From contig DAIPBO010000036.1 in the NCBI GenBank assembly GCA_036774405.1, positions 1 through 18,468 of the forward strand: a stretch of DNA of 18,468 nt, written 5' to 3'. A program made the position numbers and the translations under genes. Positions 14,584 through 18,468 of the stretch are shown here, piece after piece. This stretch comes from JAAYDS01 sp012729155 (GTDB lineage Bacteria; Chloroflexota; Anaerolineae; UBA1429). Within the stretch, counting starts at the first letter, position 1. Each line of letters opens with the position of its first letter. The notes beneath the pieces are model-generated. The model had not been told where the DNA came from, ran no database searches, and was given only the letters and a program-made list of their open reading frames with translations.

Positions 14584-15162
14584 TTGAGCGAGCAGGACGT
14601 GCACGAGTGGCGAGATCAGGAGCGCGTGCGGGCGGCACAGGCCGACCCGGCGGCCTTTGGCGCCATCTACGAGCACTATGTCGACCGTATCTACAGCTAC
14701 ATTTACCATCGCGTGGGCAATGCCCACGATGCCGAGGATCTGACCTCGCGCACCTTCTTCCGGGCGTTTGCCCACCTGGACGAGTACCAGGATAAAGGCT
14801 TTGCGTTCTCGGCGTGGCTCTATCGCATTGCGCACAACCTGGTGGCCAACTGGTACCGTGACAGCAAGCGCCGGCAGATGGTCGCGCTAGACGAGCTGGT
14901 CATTCAGAGCGACCCCAAACTGCACCCCGAGCAAGTGGCCACAGATAGCGATGAGGCCCGCTTGCTGAACGAATTGGTGGCCACGCTGGACTCGACACGG
15001 CAGGAGCTGCTCTATCTCAAGTTTCACGAGGGGCTCTCGAACGCCGAGGTCGGGCGCGTCATGGGGCGCACCGAGGGCGCCATCAAGTCGCTCTACCACC
15101 GCACGTTGCTTCAACTGCGGCGCGAGATGGAGAACCGAGGGATACAGGCCGATGAGAAGTGA
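14584..15162 (+). CDS. ECF-type RNA polymerase sigma factor
   Basis: 192 residues. Sigma region 2 (about 22-95) has FGAIYEHYVDRIYSYIYHRV, the core-binding DAEDLTSRTFFRAF (49-62) and the promoter-melting WLYRIAHNLVANWYRDSKRR (78-97). Sigma region 4 (about 125-182) has the helix-turn-helix GLSNAEVGRVMGRTEGAIKSLYHR. It directs RNA polymerase to a special promoter set. The start is a TTG at 14584 with GAGGGG (14570-14575) 8 nt upstream; no ATG or GTG lies near it in frame before region 2, which makes the rare codon believable and hints at low expression. Its stop overlaps the next gene by 11 nt. Targets are unknown. Confidence 0.92.
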   Translation: MSEQDVHEWRDQERVRAAQADPAAFGAIYEHYVDRIYSYIYHRVGNAHDAEDLTSRTFFRAFAHLDEYQDKGFAFSAWLYRIAHNLVANWYRDSKRRQMVALDELVIQSDPKLHPEQVATDSDEARLLNELVATLDSTRQELLYLKFHEGLSNAEVGRVMGRTEGAIKSLYHRTLLQLRREMENRGIQADEK

Positions 15163-15481
15163 CTCCAGGAGTCGAATCCAGGAAGGGTTGTCCTCTGCCT
15201 GGTTTCGCCTCGAACATGCATTGCGTAGAGCTCCCGAATTCCAGGAGGTAACCGCGATCGAGAGCGCCCTGCCGGGAGCAATGACGCCGGTGCGCCCGCC
15301 TGAGGATTTCCGACGGCAGCTGGCTGAACGGCTAGACCTGGCCGCTCACACGCGCAGCAGCGGCATGGTGGTGCAGCGCCAAGCAATGGCCAACCGTTGG
15401 CTCATTTTGAGTTCTGCAGTGGCTATCGCCCTGAGTCTCACCGGCGTGGCATTGTTGATGAGGCGCATAGTTCGCCAGTGA
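15152..15481 (+). CDS. small single-pass membrane protein, probable anti-sigma factor
   Basis: 109 residues: a charged N-terminal part expected in the cytoplasm (1-80, with PPEDFRRQLAERLDLAAH at 49-66), one membrane helix at about 83-103 (WLILSSAVAIALSLTGVALL) and a short basic tail. No zinc-binding HxxxCxxC of the classic ZAS anti-sigma domain is present. The assignment is by context: it overlaps the sigma gene by 11 nt, its ATG 15152 lying inside the sigma reading frame, so translation is coupled as in most sigma/anti-sigma pairs. The short size leaves no room for an outer sensing domain, so a signal would have to come through the membrane part or another protein. An unrelated helper protein cannot be ruled out. 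Confidence 0.6.
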   Translation: MRSDSRSRIQEGLSSAWFRLEHALRRAPEFQEVTAIESALPGAMTPVRPPEDFRRQLAERLDLAAHTRSSGMVVQRQAMANRWLILSSAVAIALSLTGVALLMRRIVRQ

Positions 15482-15512
15482 AAAGAGGGAGAGCATCGCG
15501 CTCTCCCTCTTT
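15482..15512. terminator. two-way intrinsic terminator
   Basis: AAAGAGGGAGAGC (15482-15494) pairs perfectly with GCTCTCCCTCTTT (15500-15512) around a 5-nt loop. It begins one base after the anti-sigma stop and 18 nt behind the DppF stop on the other strand; the minus-strand reading ends in a TTTT run. It serves both converging units. Confidence 0.9.
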
Positions 15513-15530
15513 CGTCTGTCCCTCGAGCGA

Positions 15531-16538
15531 TCAGCCTGCTGTGGGACGCCCCAACTCGCGTTCGACGCGGTGGCAGGCGCAGAAATGGCCTGGCCTATAC
15601 TCGATGAAATCGGGCTCCACGGTGTCGCACATCTCGAGCTTGACGGGACAACGCGTGCAAAAGTTGCAGCCCTTGGGCGGGTTGGCGGGGCTGGGCACAT
15701 CGCCCTGCAGAATGATGCGCTGACGACGATCCTCAACAGCAGGGTCAGGGATGGGCACGGCCGAGAGTAGCGCCTGAGTGTAGGGGTGCATTGGCTCGCT
15801 GTACAGCTCGCGACGGCCGGCCAGCTCGACGATCTTGCCGAGGTACATTACCGCGATGCGATCGCTGATGTGCCGCACCACCGACAGGTCATGAGCGATG
15901 AACAGGTAGGTCAGATTGAACTGCGACTGTAGCTCTTCCAGCAGGTTGATCACCTGCGCCTGAATGGATACATCCAGCGCCGAGATCGGCTCGTCGCAGA
16001 CGATAAAATCGGGGTTCACCGCCAGAGCGCGTGCCACGCCAATGCGTTGACGCTGCCCACCTGAGAACTCGTGCGGATAGCGGTTAATAAAGTAGGGGTT
16101 GAGGCCCACGATCTCGAGCAGTTCTTGCACCCGCTGCCGCCGTTCGCGCTTGGGCAGGATGTTGTGCACCTCGAATGGCTCGCCAACGATACCCCCCACG
16201 GTCATGCGCGGGTTGAGCGAGGCGTACGGGTCCTGAAAGATCATCTGCATGCTGCGGCGCATCTTGCGGAGCGACTCGCCCTTTAGCTCGGTCAGGTCTT
16301 GCCCCTGAAACTCTACCTGGCCCGCCGTAGGGCGGTAGAGCTGCAGAATGGCGCGCCCCGTAGTGGACTTGCCGCAGCCGCTCTCGCCTACGAGCCCCAA
16401 AGTCTCGCCGCGAAACACGTCAAAGTTCACGCCGTCGACAGCCTTGATGTCGCCCACGTGGCGTTGCACCAGGATGCCCCGCGTGATTGGAAAGTACATT
16501 TTGAGGTCGCGAACCTTCACTAGGGTTTCTTGCGTCAT
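15531..16538 (-). CDS. dppF: oligo/dipeptide ABC transporter ATPase, DppF/OppF type
   Basis: 335 residues. Walker A GESGCGKS (51-58), signature SGGQRQR (about 157-163), Walker B FIVCDEPISALD and the switch His in IAHDLSVV define the ATPase. The C-terminal oligo_HPY region carries Cys at 291, 294, 297, 304, 320 and 322 (GCNFCTRCP ... GHFCACH); relatives use four such Cys for a 4Fe-4S cluster. With the DppD-type subunit it powers peptide (or nickel/other solute) uptake through permeases not in the window. The start ATG 16538 overlaps the upstream stop as ATGA, so translation is coupled; GAGGAG lies 11 nt before. The dpp naming marks the family only; the real cargo is unknown. Confidence 0.93.
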   Translation of the reverse strand: MTQETLVKVRDLKMYFPITRGILVQRHVGDIKAVDGVNFDVFRGETLGLVGESGCGKSTTGRAILQLYRPTAGQVEFQGQDLTELKGESLRKMRRSMQMIFQDPYASLNPRMTVGGIVGEPFEVHNILPKRERRQRVQELLEIVGLNPYFINRYPHEFSGGQRQRIGVARALAVNPDFIVCDEPISALDVSIQAQVINLLEELQSQFNLTYLFIAHDLSVVRHISDRIAVMYLGKIVELAGRRELYSEPMHPYTQALLSAVPIPDPAVEDRRQRIILQGDVPSPANPPKGCNFCTRCPVKLEMCDTVEPDFIEYRPGHFCACHRVERELGRPTAG

Positions 16539-17527
16539 GACCGTGCACGCTCCTCGTCGATGTTAACCCAACAGGCGATAATGTGGTTATCGGGCCCCAC
16601 CTCGCGTAGCTGGGGCATCTCGTTGAGGCACTTGTCGACGCGATGGCTGCAGCGCGCATAGAAAGGGCAACCAGGCGGCAGAGAGATGAGATCGGGCGGC
16701 AGCCCGTCAATGGGAACCAGCTTTGTCTTGGTCTCGGCATCGAGGCGGGGTAGTGAGCGCATCAGCCCCAGCGAGTAGGGGTGTTTGGGGTGAGCATAGA
16801 ACTCGTGGACCTCGGCCCGCTCGACCACATAGCCTGCGTACATCACCTGCACTCGTTCGACGAGGCCAGCGACGATGCCCAGATCATGGGTGATCCAGAT
16901 GATGGCCATGCCCAGCTTGTCTCGCAACTCGCGCACCAAATCGACGATCTGCGCCTGAATGGTCACGTCAAGGGCTGTGGTGGGCTCGTCAGCGATGAGC
17001 AGTTGCGGGTTGCACGATAGCGCCATGGCGATCATCACACGCTGGCGCATACCCCCTGAGAACTGGTGTGGATAGTCATCGATGCGATTCCGGGCTTCGG
17101 GGATATTCACCAGCTCGAGCAGCTCGATGGCGCGCTCGCGCGCCTGCTGGGCGTCCATGCCCAGGTGCAGCTCCAGAGCTTCGGTGATCTGTTGACAAAT
17201 GGTCAATACCGGGTTCAGCGATGTCATTGGGTCCTGAAAGATCATGGCGATCTGATTGCCACGAACCTTGCGCAGCTCTTCTTGGCTCAGCTTGGTGAGG
17301 TCTCGCCCCTGAAACTCGACGCTGCCCCCAGCGATGCGCCCAGGCGGCTGGGGAATGAGCCCCATCATCGACAGCATGCTGACGCTCTTGCCGCAACCGC
17401 TCTCTCCCACGATGCCCAGTGTCTCGCCTTCGTCCAGATCAAAACTGATGCCATTGACCGCATGGACGATGCCATCCTGGGTCACAAACTCGGTCTTGAG
17501 GTCTCTCACCGATAGCATTGGCGCCAT
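16535..17527 (-). CDS. dppD: oligo/dipeptide ABC transporter ATPase, DppD/OppD type
   Basis: 330 residues. Walker A GESGCGKS (41-48), FQDPMTSLNPVLT after the Q-loop, signature SGGMRQRVMIAMAL, Walker B LLIADEPTTALDVT and switch His in ITHDLGIV. The C-terminal region has Cys 288, 294, 301 and 319 (GCPFYARC-x6-C ... AC), the spacing of the Fe-S site described for DppD proteins. The start ATG 17527 has AGGAGG (17543-17538) at a 10-nt distance, which adjoins a palindrome behind the binding-protein gene. Its partner DppF overlaps by 4 nt. The order binding protein-D-F without permeases between them means B and C subunits should be encoded upstream, beyond 18468. Confidence 0.94.
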   Translation of the reverse strand: MAPMLSVRDLKTEFVTQDGIVHAVNGISFDLDEGETLGIVGESGCGKSVSMLSMMGLIPQPPGRIAGGSVEFQGRDLTKLSQEELRKVRGNQIAMIFQDPMTSLNPVLTICQQITEALELHLGMDAQQARERAIELLELVNIPEARNRIDDYPHQFSGGMRQRVMIAMALSCNPQLLIADEPTTALDVTIQAQIVDLVRELRDKLGMAIIWITHDLGIVAGLVERVQVMYAGYVVERAEVHEFYAHPKHPYSLGLMRSLPRLDAETKTKLVPIDGLPPDLISLPPGCPFYARCSHRVDKCLNEMPQLREVGPDNHIIACWVNIDEERARS

Positions 17528-17544
17528 AAAATCGCTGCCTCCTG

Positions 17545-17562
17545 AGGGGAGAGCTCTCCCCT
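17545..17562 (-). repeat. 18-bp perfect palindrome between binding-protein and dppD genes
   Basis: AGGGGAGAGCTCTCCCCT starts at the A of the binding-protein TAG stop and ends one base before the dppD ribosome-binding site. As RNA it gives a 7-bp stem with an AGCU loop. No T-run follows, so it likely sets the ratio of binding protein to ATPase mRNA rather than ending transcription. Confidence 0.8.
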
Positions 17563-18466
17563 AATTAAAGATAATGATGTCACACAACCAGGGGTGAAGG
17601 GCAGCGTTGCCTCTGAACCCCCGTATGTACGGCTTGACCAGATAGTGCGCATAGCCGTGGGTCAAACTGATCCACGGGGCGTCGTTAAGGATAATCCGTT
17701 CAGCATCAGCATAGAGCGCCATCCGCTGCACCTCATCCTGCTCCACGCGCGCACGCTCCAACAGACGGTCGACCTCCGAGTTGGAGTAACCCGTATGGTT
17801 CTGTGGGCTCGCACTGTGAAACTGGACATCCAAAAAGTTCTGCGGATCAGGGTAATCGGCGATCCAACCAGCCGAGTATACCTGAAAACGCCGCTGGTTC
17901 ATATCTTGCAGCATATCGGCCCACTCAACCTGTTCGATGGTCATCTCGATGCCCAGCGTCTCATCGAACATGGCCAGCAGCGCTCGGTCGATCTCGCTCA
18001 GGTGGCCGGTGGTGCCTGCGACCGTAATGGCGATAGGCGGCAGGCCGTCAGGCCCCCCGTACGACGATGCCTCGAGCAGTGCCCGCGCCTTTGTCGAGTC
18101 GAACATCGGCACAGTGCCCGTCGCGGCGGGCCTGTATCCTGGCATGTTGGGAGGCAGCACGGTATGGGCGGCCTCGGCAGTACGGTTGAGCACCAGCGTC
18201 GCCAGCTTTTCACGATCGACGGCATAGGCCAATGCCTGGCGCACCAGGGGATCGTCGAACGGTGGCTCGTCAACATTGAGGGCCAAATACTGCACGCTCA
18301 ATTCGGGTACTGCCAGATACTCGTTATGCAGCGGGTTGTACGGGTCGAGCACGCGATCGAGCTCAGAGCCGCCAAAGGCGGTGATATCGATCTCGCCGGT
18401 CTCATATTGGGTTATGGGTAGCCGAGGCGCAAGATCATACGTTGCCCGGCTGATGTTTGCCTGCTG
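17561..18466 (-). CDS. peptide ABC transporter substrate-binding protein (SBP_bac_5), 5' end outside window
   Basis: Only the last 301 residues are here; the frame stays open to the window edge, so the signal peptide and domain I start lie beyond it. Family marks include QYETGEIDITAFGGSE near the edge, LALNVDEPPFDDPLVRQALAYAVDRE (the strongly kept N-x-x-x-PPFxDxxVRQAxxxAxDR motif), VEWADMLQDMNQRRFQVYSAGW, DYPDPQNFLDVQFHS and the C-terminal DAERIILNDAPWISLTHG. It captures peptides or similar solutes outside the membrane and delivers them to the permeases of the DppD/F system. A GTG at 18352 is an internal Val, not a start. Confidence 0.93.
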   Translation of the reverse strand, partial: QQANISRATYDLAPRLPITQYETGEIDITAFGGSELDRVLDPYNPLHNEYLAVPELSVQYLALNVDEPPFDDPLVRQALAYAVDREKLATLVLNRTAEAAHTVLPPNMPGYRPAATGTVPMFDSTKARALLEASSYGGPDGLPPIAITVAGTTGHLSEIDRALLAMFDETLGIEMTIEQVEWADMLQDMNQRRFQVYSAGWIADYPDPQNFLDVQFHSASPQNHTGYSNSEVDRLLERARVEQDEVQRMALYADAERIILNDAPWISLTHGYAHYLVKPYIRGFRGNAALHPWLCDIIIFN

Positions 18467-18468
18467 CC

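Noticed and set aside
1..18468. CRISPR array, tRNA, integrase, transposase or prophage genes
   Set aside because: No direct-repeat array, cloverleaf with CCA-type end or mobile-element protein was found on either strand.

Overview
The window is a gene-dense stretch of a high-GC (about 60%) bacterial chromosome with 16 protein genes, two of them cut by the window edges. No tRNA, rRNA, CRISPR array, transposase or other mobile element was seen. The gene set (PF12832-type MFS protein, COG4586/4587/3694 exporter, cache-HAMP-HisKA_3 kinase with LuxR-type regulator, ECF sigma with a small single-pass partner, DppDF-type transporter) and the GTG/TTG starts would fit a Chloroflexota-like organism. 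That assignment is inference; no marker gene is present.

Layout. (1) 1-3127, plus strand: the 3' part of a PQQ-type sugar dehydrogenase, a class I SAM methyltransferase and a 12-helix MFS transporter. (2) 8181-3149, minus strand: a tight five-gene unit, made of an ABC-2 exporter (ATPase plus two permeases), a GNAT-methyltransferase fusion protein and a second methyltransferase. The exporter substrate is unknown, and the pairing with modifying enzymes is the most intriguing arrangement here. (3) 11028-8344, minus strand: a metallophosphoesterase of a variant family, an M20 metallopeptidase/deacylase and a NapH-like membrane polyferredoxin. (4) 13958-11106, minus strand: a two-component pair, each gene with its own promoter. 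The kinase promoter sits directly on the start codon, suggesting leaderless mRNA. (5) 14235-14038, minus: a small DUF2892 membrane protein. (6) 14584-15481, plus: an ECF sigma factor overlapping a small single-pass membrane protein, probably its anti-sigma factor. A strong two-way terminator follows. (7) 18466-15531, minus: the 3' part of a peptide-binding protein, then DppD- and DppF-type ATPases; permeases must lie outside the window.

Regulation can be read unusually well. Four minus-strand genes (8181, 11028, 11774, 13958) are preceded by a perfect TATAAT box, three of them with a TTGNNN -35 box 16-17 bp away. Several stop codons run straight into perfect or near-perfect stem-loops, which separate expression levels inside operons or end transcripts. 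A dyad centred on the kinase -10 box and a 17-bp stem between kinase and regulator are further unexplained elements.
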